Origin: Rhizobium sp. Root1203
Lineage (GTDB): Bacteria; Pseudomonadota; Alphaproteobacteria; Rhizobiales; Rhizobiaceae
Direction of reading: 5' to 3'
Assembly (NCBI RefSeq): GCF_001424945.1
Contig: NZ_LMCW01000012.1
Coordinates: 1,076,778 to 1,140,777, forward strand
DNA length: 64,000 nucleotides
The translations under genes and the position numbers were made by a program. Each line of letters begins with the position of its first letter. The stretch's first letter is position 1. Shown in pieces: positions 17,437-25,449 of the stretch. Below the pieces are notes generated by a model that saw only the letters and a program-made list of their open reading frames with translations, had not been told where the DNA came from and ran no database searches.

Positions 17437-18585
17437 ATGAAGCGACTTCGGAAAATTGAGTTCGGCATGATATTCGTGGCAACGGCCGCCATCTCCGTTC
17501 AGGTATCTGCCGCCGATATCGTTCAGACCAAGAAGGTGGAAGTTCAGGTCGAGACGATTTCCGACGGGCTTGAACATCCCTGGGCCGTCGCAATCCTCCC
17601 GGATGGCGCCTATCTCGTGACCGAGAGGCCCGGCCGGATGCGCATCATCCGTGACGGCAAGCTTTCCGAACCGATCTCCGGCGTTCCTGAGGTCAGGCAC
17701 CGGGGACAGGGCGGATTGATGGACGTCGAGCTCGCCCCGGATTTCGCAACAAGCCGAACGGTCTACTTCACCGCCGCTACCGCCAACAAGAACGGCTCAG
17801 GCACGGAGGCTTTCCGCGCATCGCTTTCGGCGGACGGAAAGACCCTTGAGAACGTCAAGTCGATCTTTGCGATGAGGCGCTTCACGAGCGGCAACATCCA
17901 GTACGGCTCGCGCATCGCGGTTGCCAGGGACGGCTCCCTCTTCATCAGCATTGGCGACCGCGGCGATCGCGACCGGTCGCAGGACTGGCAGGACGACGCC
18001 GGAGCAATCGTTCACATCAACGCCGACGGCAGTGTACCGAATGACAATCCCTTCAAGGACGGCGGCAAGGCGCTTCCGGAGATCTGGTCGAAAGGCCACC
18101 GAAATCCGCAAGGCATCGCTTTCGATACCGCCGACGGCAAACTCTACACCGTCGAGCACGGCGCCCGGGGTGGCGACGAGATCAACCATATTGAACCCGG
18201 CAAGAACTACGGCTGGCCCGTCATCACCTACGGCCGCGACTATTCCGGCGCGGAAATCGGCGAAGGCACGGCCAAGGAAGGCCTCGAACAACCTCTCTAC
18301 TACTGGGATCCCTCGATCGCCCCCGGCGGCCTCGCCATCTACCACGGCAAGATGTTTCCCGAGTGGGACGGCGACTTCCTCGTTGCCGCATTGAAATTCC
18401 AGTTGCTCTCGCGCATGCAGCGCGACAGCGTGGGTGCCTTCGTGGCAGAGGAACGCATGTTCGACGGCTCATACGGTCGAATGCGGGATGTCGTGGTGGC
18501 GCCCGATGGGGCCCTGTTGATTGTGACCGATGAGGACAACGGGGCACTCCTGCGTGTCTCGCGGGCGCCGGACGGCAACGGCTGA
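17437..18585 (+). CDS. PQQ-dependent sugar dehydrogenase (YliI/Asd-like), secreted
   Basis: A protein of 382 residues with a signal peptide (MKRLRKIEFGMIF...SVQVSA) and the six-bladed propeller of soluble aldose sugar dehydrogenases: EHPWAVAILPDGAYLVTERPG, RGQGGLMDVELAPDF, GHRNPQGIAFD and YGWPVITYGRDY. Family members oxidise aldoses in the periplasm with PQQ and pass electrons to the respiratory chain. It lies 58 bp after the sortase on the same strand and may share its transcript. A role with the sortase is not evident. Confidence 0.88.
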   Translation: MKRLRKIEFGMIFVATAAISVQVSAADIVQTKKVEVQVETISDGLEHPWAVAILPDGAYLVTERPGRMRIIRDGKLSEPISGVPEVRHRGQGGLMDVELAPDFATSRTVYFTAATANKNGSGTEAFRASLSADGKTLENVKSIFAMRRFTSGNIQYGSRIAVARDGSLFISIGDRGDRDRSQDWQDDAGAIVHINADGSVPNDNPFKDGGKALPEIWSKGHRNPQGIAFDTADGKLYTVEHGARGGDEINHIEPGKNYGWPVITYGRDYSGAEIGEGTAKEGLEQPLYYWDPSIAPGGLAIYHGKMFPEWDGDFLVAALKFQLLSRMQRDSVGAFVAEERMFDGSYGRMRDVVVAPDGALLIVTDEDNGALLRVSRAPDGNG

Positions 18586-18755
18586 ATGCGGCTGGAGACT
18601 GTGCCGCAAGGCCTTGCGGATCGCGCACGTCAGGTCCGGCCAGCGTCATCGATCGCGCACAGCCTGAAACCGCGGTGTTTTTCGCCCTTGCCCATCTGAA
18701 AGGCAACTGCTAACGCTCCAGCACACTGCCACCCACTCCCCACATCGAGGATGAA

Positions 18756-19670
18756 ATGACGCGCGTTCAGGCGAATCTCCTTCTGTTGCTTGCTGCTGCC
18801 ATATGGGGCGGCGGTTTCGTCGCGCAGTCGACGGCAATGAAGGCGATCGGCCCCTTCTGGTTCATCGGCCTGCGCTTCGCGGTCGCGACCGTTGCGGTTT
18901 TGCCCTTCATGCTGCTCGAAGGCCGCAGGGCAAGCACAAAGACGACGCCTCGCCACTTAAAACTCTACCTGTTGACGGGCCTTGCGCTGTTTGGCGGCGC
19001 TGCGACCCAGCAGCTTGGGTTGCAGACGACAACGGTGACGAACTCAAGCTTCATCACCGGCCTGTACGTCGTCTTCGTCCCGCTGATCGCCGTCGTCTTT
19101 CTGCGCCGGTCTCCGCACTGGATCGTCTGGCCCGGCGCACTGATGGCGGTCACCGGCATCTTTCTTCTCTCGGGGGGGCAACTGTCGGCCCTGTCGCAAG
19201 GTGATCTGCTCACGGTCGTCTGCGCCATCTTCTGGGCAGGACAGATCACGCTGGCCGGCATTGCCGTATCGGAGAACGGCCGGGCGCTTTCTCTCGCCAA
19301 CGCCCAGTTCGCCATCACCGCGGTCTGCGCACTTCTCGTGGCGATCGTGACCGAACCGATTACCTGGACAGCCGTCCGGTCTGCGGCCCCTGAGATCCTC
19401 TATGTGGGGCTCTTCTCGTCGGGGGTAGCTTTCTCGCTTCAGATCATCGGCCAGCGCTACACCACATCGTCGCAGGCGGCGATCTTCCTGTCCTCGGAAG
19501 CTCTTTTCGGCGCCTCGCTCGGCGCCCTGCTTCTCAACGAGACGATTCCGCCGATCGGCTATGCCGGCTGCGCCCTGATGTTCCTGGCGATGCTTCTGGT
19601 TGAAATCGTACCTGAGATAACCCGCCGCCGCACCTCGAACAGGCTGGAAACGAGCCAAAATCTCGGATGA
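18756..19670 (+). CDS. DMT-superfamily (EamA) transporter
   Basis: An integral membrane protein of 304 residues with ten hydrophobic segments arranged as two EamA repeats. The repeat starts are seen in LLLLAAAIWGGGFVAQSTAMK and in VCAIFWAGQITLAGIAVSE. EamA proteins export amino acids or other small metabolites; the substrate of this one cannot be told. The gene is monocistronic: 170 bp of upstream DNA contain a perfect 16-bp palindrome (CCGCAAGGCCTTGCGG, 18604-18619) that may be a weak terminator for the sugar dehydrogenase or a regulator site. Confidence 0.88.
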   Translation: MTRVQANLLLLLAAAIWGGGFVAQSTAMKAIGPFWFIGLRFAVATVAVLPFMLLEGRRASTKTTPRHLKLYLLTGLALFGGAATQQLGLQTTTVTNSSFITGLYVVFVPLIAVVFLRRSPHWIVWPGALMAVTGIFLLSGGQLSALSQGDLLTVVCAIFWAGQITLAGIAVSENGRALSLANAQFAITAVCALLVAIVTEPITWTAVRSAAPEILYVGLFSSGVAFSLQIIGQRYTTSSQAAIFLSSEALFGASLGALLLNETIPPIGYAGCALMFLAMLLVEIVPEITRRRTSNRLETSQNLG

Positions 19671-20132
19671 CGGCAAAAATATAAAAAAATCTCTAATATC
19701 CAATTGGTCGCGCCAGCGTTGCATCTTTGGGAAAATCTGCTCCTAAACTATATTGCCGACGATACAAAACGTTAATCAGCGCTTGCTTATGAGCGATTTT
19801 TTTCGCGAGAGGCAAATTGAGCCGCCGGAGCGCGTTCGCCGGGCCGCTCCACAAGAAAACTTTTGCTTGCCAAAATTTAATAATCGCAGCACTCTCATGG
19901 CGTTCGGGCATTTTGCGAGCATGGGAAGTCCTTGATAATGTGCGCGCCGGAGACGCTAATATTCCGGTCTGTTGGTTCCGATAAATCGGGCAGAAGTCCC
20001 GTGGCAAACCGACAGAGTAAGAGGGGACCTTTTTCTCACATTTCAATAATTGCCTGCTAGCGCCTCCGAGAGGGGGCAATATCAGTGATGCTGCCCGTGT
20101 GGATGGCGGGCAGAGATAAAAGGACCTGACGC
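19671..20132 (+). promoter_or_regulatory. Long structured leader and promoter of the cold-shock gene
   Basis: A 462-bp gap, AT-rich in its first half. TTGCGA (19913-19918) and GATAAT (19934-19939) form a candidate promoter with a 15-bp spacer, giving a ~190-nt leader. The leader holds three hairpins: GTCCC/GGGAC (19996-20028) followed by TTTTT, nested ATTGCC/GGCAAT or CCTCC/GGGGG (20049-20080), and a perfect CTGCCCG/CGGGCAG stem (20091-20113) that ends 10 nt before the ribosome site AAAGGA. Long structured leaders of cspA genes mediate cold-dependent translation in other bacteria. The 60-codon frame at 19753-19935 does not look real. Confidence 0.5.
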
Positions 20133-20348
20133 ATGGCCGAGACTGGCACTGTAAAATTCTTCAATACCGACAAAGGCTTCGGCTTCATCAAGCCGGATCG
20201 TGGCGGCGCTGACATCTTCGTTCACATTTCAGCCGTTCAGGCTTCGGGTCTTGCCGGACTGACGGAAAACCAAAAGGTAAGTTTCGACACGGAGCCGGAT
20301 CGCCGTGGCAAGGGCCCCAAGGCTGTCAACCTGCAGATTTCGGGCTGA
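20133..20348 (+). CDS. cspA: Cold-shock protein, CspA family
   Basis: A protein of 71 residues, a single cold-shock (OB-fold) domain. The RNA-binding motifs RNP1 (KGFGFIKP) and RNP2 (IFVHIS) are intact. CspA-type proteins bind single-stranded RNA and melt structures, helping transcription and translation at low temperature. The ATG follows AAAGGA. Rhizobia carry several paralogs and this one could be constitutive or cold-induced; the long hairpin-rich leader suggests post-transcriptional control. A terminator follows 52 bp later. Confidence 0.95.
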   Translation: MAETGTVKFFNTDKGFGFIKPDRGGADIFVHISAVQASGLAGLTENQKVSFDTEPDRRGKGPKAVNLQISG

Positions 20349-20398
20349 TACTCCAGCCCGGGCTGACACCCTTAGCCACAGCTATCAATTCGAGTTGA

Positions 20399-20425
20399 AG
20401 CCCGGCAGGAATGCCGGGTTTTGTT
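20399..20425 (+). terminator. Rho-independent terminator after the cold-shock gene
   Basis: CCCGGCA/TGCCGGG stem (20401-20418) followed by TTTTGTT. Confidence 0.8.
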
Positions 20426-20506
20426 GTTCAGCCTGTATTCACGTGCCCGCCCTTACCTTGACATCATCAAGGTGCAAGACCGCCTATCAGTTGAACAGGA
20501 CAGGAC

Positions 20507-20932
20507 ATGATGAATAGCCTCGCCAAAACCCTCTTTCTGACGGCAACCGCTGCTGCCATCACCTTCTCGTCGATCGGCGCGGCATCTGCTGACGATTGGC
20601 GCTACCGCCATCATCACAACAACAACAACGATGCGCTCGTAGGCGGTGCAGTCGGTCTTGCGACCGGCCTGATCGTTGGCTCGGCTATTGCCAACGCTCC
20701 GCGCTACGACGAACCACGCTACATCGACCCGCCGGTCTACGAGTACGACGATGCACCTGTCTATCGCGCTCCGCCGCCGCGCTATTATCGCCCGGTACCG
20801 GTCCGCGCCTCGGTCGAACCCTGGACCCCGCAGTGGGAACGGTTTTGCTCCTATCGCTATCGCTCGTTCGACCCGCGGAGCGGCACCTTCATCGGCAATG
20901 ACGGCCGCAGCCACTTCTGCGTCGCGAACTGA
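20507..20932 (+). CDS. BA14K-family secreted protein
   Basis: A protein of 141 residues with a signal peptide ending ASA near residue 28, a His/Asn-rich segment (RYRHHHNNNN), a short hydrophobic glycine-rich stretch (LVGGAVGLATGLIVGSAI), a Tyr/Pro-rich middle and a C-terminal BA14K-like domain with WERFCSYRYRSFDPRSGTF and GRSHFC. BA14K of Brucella is an immunoreactive envelope protein with lectin-like activity; rhizobial homologues are common and of unclear function. The start is at the second of a tandem ATGATG or at 20507 itself; both give the same signal peptide. A strong terminator follows. Confidence 0.87.
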   Translation: MMNSLAKTLFLTATAAAITFSSIGAASADDWRYRHHHNNNNDALVGGAVGLATGLIVGSAIANAPRYDEPRYIDPPVYEYDDAPVYRAPPPRYYRPVPVRASVEPWTPQWERFCSYRYRSFDPRSGTFIGNDGRSHFCVAN

Positions 20933-20959
20933 TCGCAACGTCTATCGACAAATACAGGG

Positions 20960-20988
20960 GCGCCGCTTTTTAGCGGCGCTTTTGTTTT
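20960..20988 (+). terminator. Rho-independent terminator after the BA14K gene
   Basis: GCGCCGCT/AGCGGCGC stem with a TTTT loop, then TTTTGTTTT. Confidence 0.88.
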
Positions 20989-20995
20989 GAGCGAA

Positions 20996-21643
20996 TCAGA
21001 TGCCTTGAAGGTAGGGGTTGTTGCGCCGCTCGTCGCCGATTCGACTGCCGGGACCATGGCCGCAAATGAAGCCGACATCGTCACCCAAAGGCAGCACTTT
21101 CTCGCGAATGGAATCCAGGAGCTGCTGGTGGTTGCCGCCCGGCAGATCGGTGCGTCCGATCGAGCCGTTGAAAAGCACGTCGCCCAGGTGAGCAAAGTTC
21201 TGTGCACGATTGAAATAGATGACATGGCCGGGCGCATGGCCGGGCGTATGGTACACTTCGAATGCGTGTTCGCCGAAGGATACCGAATCGCCGTCCTTCA
21301 GCCAGCGATCAGGCACAACGTTCTGCATGCCCGCCGGCAGGCCATATTTCTGCGATTGAGCTTCGATGCGCGCCAGCAGTGGAAGATCGTCCTCATGCGG
21401 CCCGACGATTTCGACGCCCAATGCTTCCTTAAGCTCCTTGGCGCCGCCTGCATGATCGAGATGGCCGTGCGTGAGCCAGATCGCCTTTATCGCCAGATCG
21501 TTCTCCCTGACTGCCTGCAGGATGACCGGCACGTCCCCGCCGGGATCAACCACAACGCCCTCCTTCGTTTCGGGATCGAACAGGATCGTGCAGTTTTGCT
21601 GGAACGCGGTTACCGGAATAATACCGGCCTGGAGCATGCTCAT
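20996..21643 (-). CDS. MBL-fold hydrolase (glyoxalase II-like)
   Basis: A protein of 215 residues with the metallo-beta-lactamase fold. The metal motif THGHLDHAGG is complete, and further ligands lie in HTPGHAPGHVIY, LGDVLF and ICGHGPG. Short members of this group act as hydroxyacylglutathione hydrolase-like or persulfide dioxygenase-like enzymes; the lack of the long C-terminal domain of glyoxalase II argues against a true GloB. ATG 21643 (MSMLQAGIIPVTAFQQN) fits the family; the frame is open further to 21757. It converges with the BA14K gene at a strong terminator. Confidence 0.87.
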   Translation of the reverse strand: MSMLQAGIIPVTAFQQNCTILFDPETKEGVVVDPGGDVPVILQAVRENDLAIKAIWLTHGHLDHAGGAKELKEALGVEIVGPHEDDLPLLARIEAQSQKYGLPAGMQNVVPDRWLKDGDSVSFGEHAFEVYHTPGHAPGHVIYFNRAQNFAHLGDVLFNGSIGRTDLPGGNHQQLLDSIREKVLPLGDDVGFICGHGPGSRIGDERRNNPYLQGI

Positions 21644-21901
21644 GAGTGCCTCGCTTCGTCTTTCTGAGGGAAAGGTATAGTCCGGAATCGGAGCCTGCAC
21701 AGCCGCCATTTTGCAAGCTCTGCGTCCGTCCCCCATGACGAGAGACCGCCGGATCACGAAAAATCATAACGATGAAACCCATGGTGATATGGGGTGCCGA
21801 TTTAAATGATGAGCGGAGCCACTCCCCTCACCCAAAGGTGGGAAATTTCGGAACCTCGTGCCAGGCAGGACGTTACCAGCCCAGAAAGAAGGAGAACCAA
21901 G

Positions 21902-22510
21902 ATGACCTTGAAGCGAGAACTTTTCCTGGCTGGCGCGATCGTCGCGGGAACCGCGGGCTTCGCTCACGCGGAAATGGCGGCGACGGCCATCAACGATCTG
22001 ACCATCCATACCGGCCCGGGCACGCAGTACCCTTCGGTCGGCGTTGCCACACGCGGATCGCAAACCATTCTCGACGGCTGCATTCAGGATAGCCGCTGGT
22101 GCCGTGTCGACGTAAACGGCGTTCGTGGCTGGGTCTATGCACAATATCTCCAGATGGACCAGGGTGGCGATACGGTGATTGTCCAGGACCACCGGGACGA
22201 TCTTGGCGTTCCCGTCGTAACCTATGAGACGACGGCCAGCGTCGATGCCGAACCCGCGCCCGGTGACGAGTTGCTTGGCCCCGTCGGCTCGGTGGAAGCA
22301 ATCGACCCTCCCGAGATGGTAACCACCTATATCGAGACCAATCCGGGTCGGACGGTCGAAATCCGCGGCGATGTGGTTGTCGGCGCCCAGGTTCCCGGCG
22401 ACGTGACGTTCCAGGAGATTCCCGACTACCAGTATCGCTATGCGCGCATCAACGACCGTCCGGTACTGGTCGATCCGGGCAGCCGGCGCATCGTTTATGT
22501 CTATCAATAG
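21902..22510 (+). CDS. SH3-domain / DUF1236 exported protein
   Basis: A protein of 202 residues. A signal peptide ends near AHA (about residue 23). Residues ~25-85 form a bacterial SH3 domain (AINDLTIHTGPGTQYPSVG ... WCRVDVNGVRGWVYAQYL), and the C-terminal ~70 residues match DUF1236 (VVVGAQVPGDVTFQEIPDYQ, then RPVLVDPGSRRIVYV). SH3b domains bind peptidoglycan or cell-envelope proteins, so a periplasmic role is likely. ATG 21902 has AAAGAAGGAGAAC directly upstream, an excellent ribosome site; the earlier in-frame ATG 21806 lacks one. Confidence 0.85.
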   Translation: MTLKRELFLAGAIVAGTAGFAHAEMAATAINDLTIHTGPGTQYPSVGVATRGSQTILDGCIQDSRWCRVDVNGVRGWVYAQYLQMDQGGDTVIVQDHRDDLGVPVVTYETTASVDAEPAPGDELLGPVGSVEAIDPPEMVTTYIETNPGRTVEIRGDVVVGAQVPGDVTFQEIPDYQYRYARINDRPVLVDPGSRRIVYVYQ

Positions 22511-22532
22511 CAGTAGAATCGAATGATTGCGG

Positions 22533-22553
22533 GGCGGCCTTGGGGCCGCCTTT
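22533..22553 (+). terminator. Terminator after the SH3/DUF1236 gene
   Basis: GGCGGCC (22533-22539) and GGCCGCC (22544-22550) form a perfect stem with a 4-nt loop, followed by TTT only. Confidence 0.6.
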
Positions 22554-22748
22554 CGCATGTGAATGCAGGCAGAAAATTTTCACGTATGGGTTGCTATCCA
22601 TTTCGCTTCCGCCTTTCCTATGCTAAAATACTGATATTCAGACGATATCCCTGTTCCTATCGGACGCCGGATCGACTGTATGACTGGCCGTCCCGTTGGA
22701 GATGGCGCAGTCGGCGCTGCGTTTGAGGAAACGCGAAGGAGGGAAATC

Positions 22749-23015
22749 ATGGAAGCCTTACTACCACTCATTACACAAGTGATCGCGGGCGCGGTCGGCG
22801 GCAATCTCGCAAGCGGCGCCCTGAAGCAAGTGGCTATCAGCACTGTGGCCAGAACGATCGCCGGCGCGATCGGCGGGATCGGCGGCGGCATCCTGTTGAC
22901 CATGTTCGGCGGCGAAGCCCAGTTGACCGGGTTGATCGCCGACGGCATCGGCGGCCTGATCGGCGGCGGCATTCTGTCGACGATCGTCGGCGCCGTTGTG
23001 GCCAAGGCAAGATAG
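22749..23015 (+). CDS. Glycine-zipper small membrane protein
   Basis: A protein of 88 residues that starts MEALLPLITQVIAGAVGG after an excellent AAGGAGGG ribosome site. It contains three G-rich stretches (GAVGGNLASG, GAIGGIGGGIL, GIGGLIGGGIL) spaced in GxxxG-type patterns through hydrophobic segments, which favour packing of helices in a membrane. I do not recognise a named family. It could be a membrane-associated stress protein. The open frame runs back to 22680, but that part is not preceded by a ribosome site. It converges with ilvE. Confidence 0.7.
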   Translation: MEALLPLITQVIAGAVGGNLASGALKQVAISTVARTIAGAIGGIGGGILLTMFGGEAQLTGLIADGIGGLIGGGILSTIVGAVVAKAR

Positions 23016-23026
23016 CACCAGCGAAT

Positions 23027-23061
23027 GATAAACGGCCGGCTGCCTCTCTGGAAACCGGCCG
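23027..23061 (-). terminator. Possible terminator for ilvE
   Basis: CGGCCGG (23033-23039) and CCGGCCG (23055-23061) form a 7-bp stem with a 15-nt loop. On the minus strand it is followed by TTTATCATT, a weak tail. Confidence 0.4.
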
Positions 23062-23079
23062 CAACATCAAAAGGCGTCG

Positions 23080-23967
23080 TTATCCGGCCACAGTAGCCGG
23101 ATGAACCTCGTTGACGTAATCGTTCATCAGTGTCTCGGAGATCGTCGAGGGCGTGAACCTGTAGGGACCGATTTCGGAGACGGGCGTCACTTCCGCCGCA
23201 GATCCGGTCAGGAAACACTCGCTGAAGCTTGAAAGCTCTTCAGGTAAGATAACGCGTTCGACGACGTCAATCCCTCGACGCTTGGCGAGCTCGATGACGG
23301 TTTGCCGGGTGATCCCGTTGAGGAAGCAATCCGGCGTCGGCGTATGGAGAACCCCGTCCTTCACGAAGAAGATGTTTGCGCCGGTCGCCTCTGCAACCTG
23401 GCCGCGATAGTCGAGCATCATTGCATCGGCGTAGCCCTTGGCTTCGGCAGCGTGCTTGGAAATGGTGCAGATCATGTAGAGCCCCGCTGCCTTGGATGCG
23501 CATGGTGCCGTTTTTGGATCGGGACGTCGGTACTCGGCAATGTCGAGACGGATTCCCTTGAGTTTTTCAGCCGGATTGAAATAGCTGCCCCACTGCCAGA
23601 TGGCGATCGCCACGTTGATGCGGTTCGATTGTGCCGAAATGCCCATCATCTCGCTGCCACGCCAGGCGATCGGGCGGACGTAGGCCTCCGAAAAGCCCTG
23701 GCGCTTCAACAGCTCGACCGTTGCCGCATCCAGTTCGGCAACGGAAAAAGGAACCTTGAAACCCAGGATTTCCGCCGACCTGTGCAGACGTTCGTTGTGC
23801 TGCGTCAGCTTGAAGACCTTGCCGCCATAGGCGCGTTCGCCCTCAAAGACGGCGCTTGCGTAATGGAGGCCATGCGTCAGCACGTGGATCTTTGCATCCT
23901 TCCACGGAACGAACTCGCCGTTGAACCAGATTTCGCCATCCAGCTGATCGAAAGGAACTGAAGCCAT
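23080..23967 (-). CDS. ilvE: Branched-chain amino acid aminotransferase
   Basis: A class-IV PLP aminotransferase of 295 residues. Lys159 in ASKAAGLY is the PLP lysine and has the same number as in E. coli IlvE. Further motifs are HGLHYASAVFEGERAYGG near 32-49, EATGANIFFV and TGSAAEVTPV. It catalyses the last step of leucine, isoleucine and valine synthesis and the first of their breakdown. ATG 23967 has AAGGAGGA before it; the longer frame to 24120 is not used. It diverges from the MarR-type gene over 254 bp that contain a near-perfect inverted repeat. Confidence 0.95.
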   Translation of the reverse strand: MASVPFDQLDGEIWFNGEFVPWKDAKIHVLTHGLHYASAVFEGERAYGGKVFKLTQHNERLHRSAEILGFKVPFSVAELDAATVELLKRQGFSEAYVRPIAWRGSEMMGISAQSNRINVAIAIWQWGSYFNPAEKLKGIRLDIAEYRRPDPKTAPCASKAAGLYMICTISKHAAEAKGYADAMMLDYRGQVAEATGANIFFVKDGVLHTPTPDCFLNGITRQTVIELAKRRGIDVVERVILPEELSSFSECFLTGSAAEVTPVSEIGPYRFTPSTISETLMNDYVNEVHPATVAG

Positions 23968-24145
23968 CCTGTCCTCCTTGGCGCGCCGACGCCATGCCTG
24001 TTGATTGTTATCCCAAATACGTTCTATCCACTGAAGTAGGGGAAATTGCGCGTTATATTGGGAGTTTCGCGAAGGCGGGTCGGGTTTTCGGTGGAAACAG
24101 CGATATCGTCGGCTTCGCAAAGCGTGGGAAGGCTAACGACGACGT

Positions 24146-24176
24146 AAAAATATGTCAATAAAGCTGACGTATTTTT
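24146..24176. promoter_or_regulatory. Near-perfect 12-bp inverted repeat between ilvE and the MarR gene
   Basis: AAAAATATGTCA (24146-24157) and TGACGTATTTTT (24165-24176) are inverted copies with one mismatch around a 7-bp centre. The site lies 45 bp before the MarR start and is a candidate MarR operator. Confidence 0.5.
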
Positions 24177-24221
24177 TCGGATCGTTCCCGAAGGACGCCG
24201 AATAAGAAAGGAAATGCCAAA

Positions 24222-24719
24222 TTGGCACGACAGACCAGCCCGAAAGCCGGCAAGCCGGAACCGCTGAAGATGCCGATGGAAAACACGGACACCATCGACT
24301 TCGACATCATCGAGCTGCTGTTCTTTTCCTATCGTGACTTCGTTTCCGACCCCGATGCCATTCTGTCTGAAAGCGGCTTCGGGCGCGCGCATCACCGCGT
24401 GGTGCATTTTGTTAACCGCAACCCCGGCATGACCGTTGCCGATCTTCTGGATACGTTGAAGATTACCAAACAGAGTCTCGCACGGGTACTCAAACAACTC
24501 ATCGATTCGGGGTATATCAGACAGCTTGCGGGGCCTGAGGACAGACGGCAGCGCAAACTCTATCCGACGAAGACAGGGCGCGAACTTGCCTTTGCACTGG
24601 CAGAGCCGCAATCGCGCCGTATTGAGAGAGCATTCGACGGAGCTTCTCCGGAAATACGGGAAGGCGTGAAAGCCTTTCTGAGAGGCATGCGGAACAGACA
24701 AAACGCGAAAGCAGACTGA
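24222..24719 (+). CDS. MarR-family regulator (PetP-like)
   Basis: A protein of 165 residues with the MarR winged helix: GMTVADLLDTLKITKQSLARVLKQ is the helix-turn-helix and EDRRQRKLYPTKTGRELA the wing. The start is TTG 24222 with AAAGGAA upstream. The following gene begins at the very next base after the stop and encodes an OmpR-type regulator, an order seen for petP and petR of Rhodobacter capsulatus, where the pair is needed for respiration. I infer a petP counterpart. The operator-like dyad upstream suggests autoregulation. Confidence 0.88.
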   Translation: MARQTSPKAGKPEPLKMPMENTDTIDFDIIELLFFSYRDFVSDPDAILSESGFGRAHHRVVHFVNRNPGMTVADLLDTLKITKQSLARVLKQLIDSGYIRQLAGPEDRRQRKLYPTKTGRELAFALAEPQSRRIERAFDGASPEIREGVKAFLRGMRNRQNAKAD

Positions 24720-25421
24720 ATGGCGGCAAAAACAGTGATTTCGGACGATGCGGCGCACTTGCTCGTGGTGGACGATGACACGCGCATTCGCGCGCTGCTA
24801 AACCGCTACCTGACCGAGAACGGTTTTCGGGTAACGGCGGCAGCCGACGGCGCCGAAGCCCGACGCAAGCTTGCGGGCCTCGACTTCGATCTCATCATCA
24901 TGGACGTGATGATGCCGGGCGAATCCGGGATCGATGTCACCAAAGGCCTGCGCACGATCAAAAGCGTGCCGATCATCATGCTGACGGCACTTGCGGAATC
25001 GGGCAGCCGTATCGCCGGTTTGGAGGCTGGAGCCGACGATTACCTTCCCAAGCCTTTCGACCCGCGCGAGCTCGTCCTGCGGATCAACAACATCCTGCGG
25101 CGCAATGCCTCGAACGACGCGCCGAAGATCGAGCAGGTGATGTTCGGCCCCTACACCTTCTCGCTGACCCGCAAGGAACTGAAGAAGGCTTCCGAAGTCG
25201 TACGTCTCACCGACCGGGAGCAGGAAATCATGCTGCTGTTCGCCAAACGCGCGGGCGATACCATTCCGCGTCACGAGCTGATCGGAAGCGACGTGGATGT
25301 CGGCGAGCGAACGATAGACGTGCAGATCAACCGCCTGCGTCGGAAAATCGAGGACGACCCCGCAAATCCGGTCTGGCTCCAGACGGTTCGTGGTATAGGA
25401 TATCGGCTGAGCATCGATTGA
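24720..25421 (+). CDS. OmpR/PhoB-type response regulator (PetR-like)
   Basis: A protein of 233 residues. The receiver domain has the acidic pair VVDDD at 16-20, the phosphorylated Asp62 in IIMDVMMPG and Lys111 in YLPKPF. The C-terminal winged helix (LTDREQEIMLLFAKRAGD to RTIDVQINRLRRKIE and VRGIGYRL) is intact. The first base of its ATG directly follows the MarR stop codon, so translation is coupled. The kinase gene starts 28 bp after its stop, making a complete two-component system. Its place next to a MarR gene recalls Rhodobacter PetR; targets are unknown. Confidence 0.93.
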   Translation: MAAKTVISDDAAHLLVVDDDTRIRALLNRYLTENGFRVTAAADGAEARRKLAGLDFDLIIMDVMMPGESGIDVTKGLRTIKSVPIIMLTALAESGSRIAGLEAGADDYLPKPFDPRELVLRINNILRRNASNDAPKIEQVMFGPYTFSLTRKELKKASEVVRLTDREQEIMLLFAKRAGDTIPRHELIGSDVDVGERTIDVQINRLRRKIEDDPANPVWLQTVRGIGYRLSID

Positions 25422-25449
25422 GGACCCAACGTCAGGACCGGCGATCTAG

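Noticed and set aside
19753..19935. 60-codon ORF upstream of the cold-shock gene
   Set aside because: No ribosome site and no recognisable product; the stretch looks like leader or promoter DNA.
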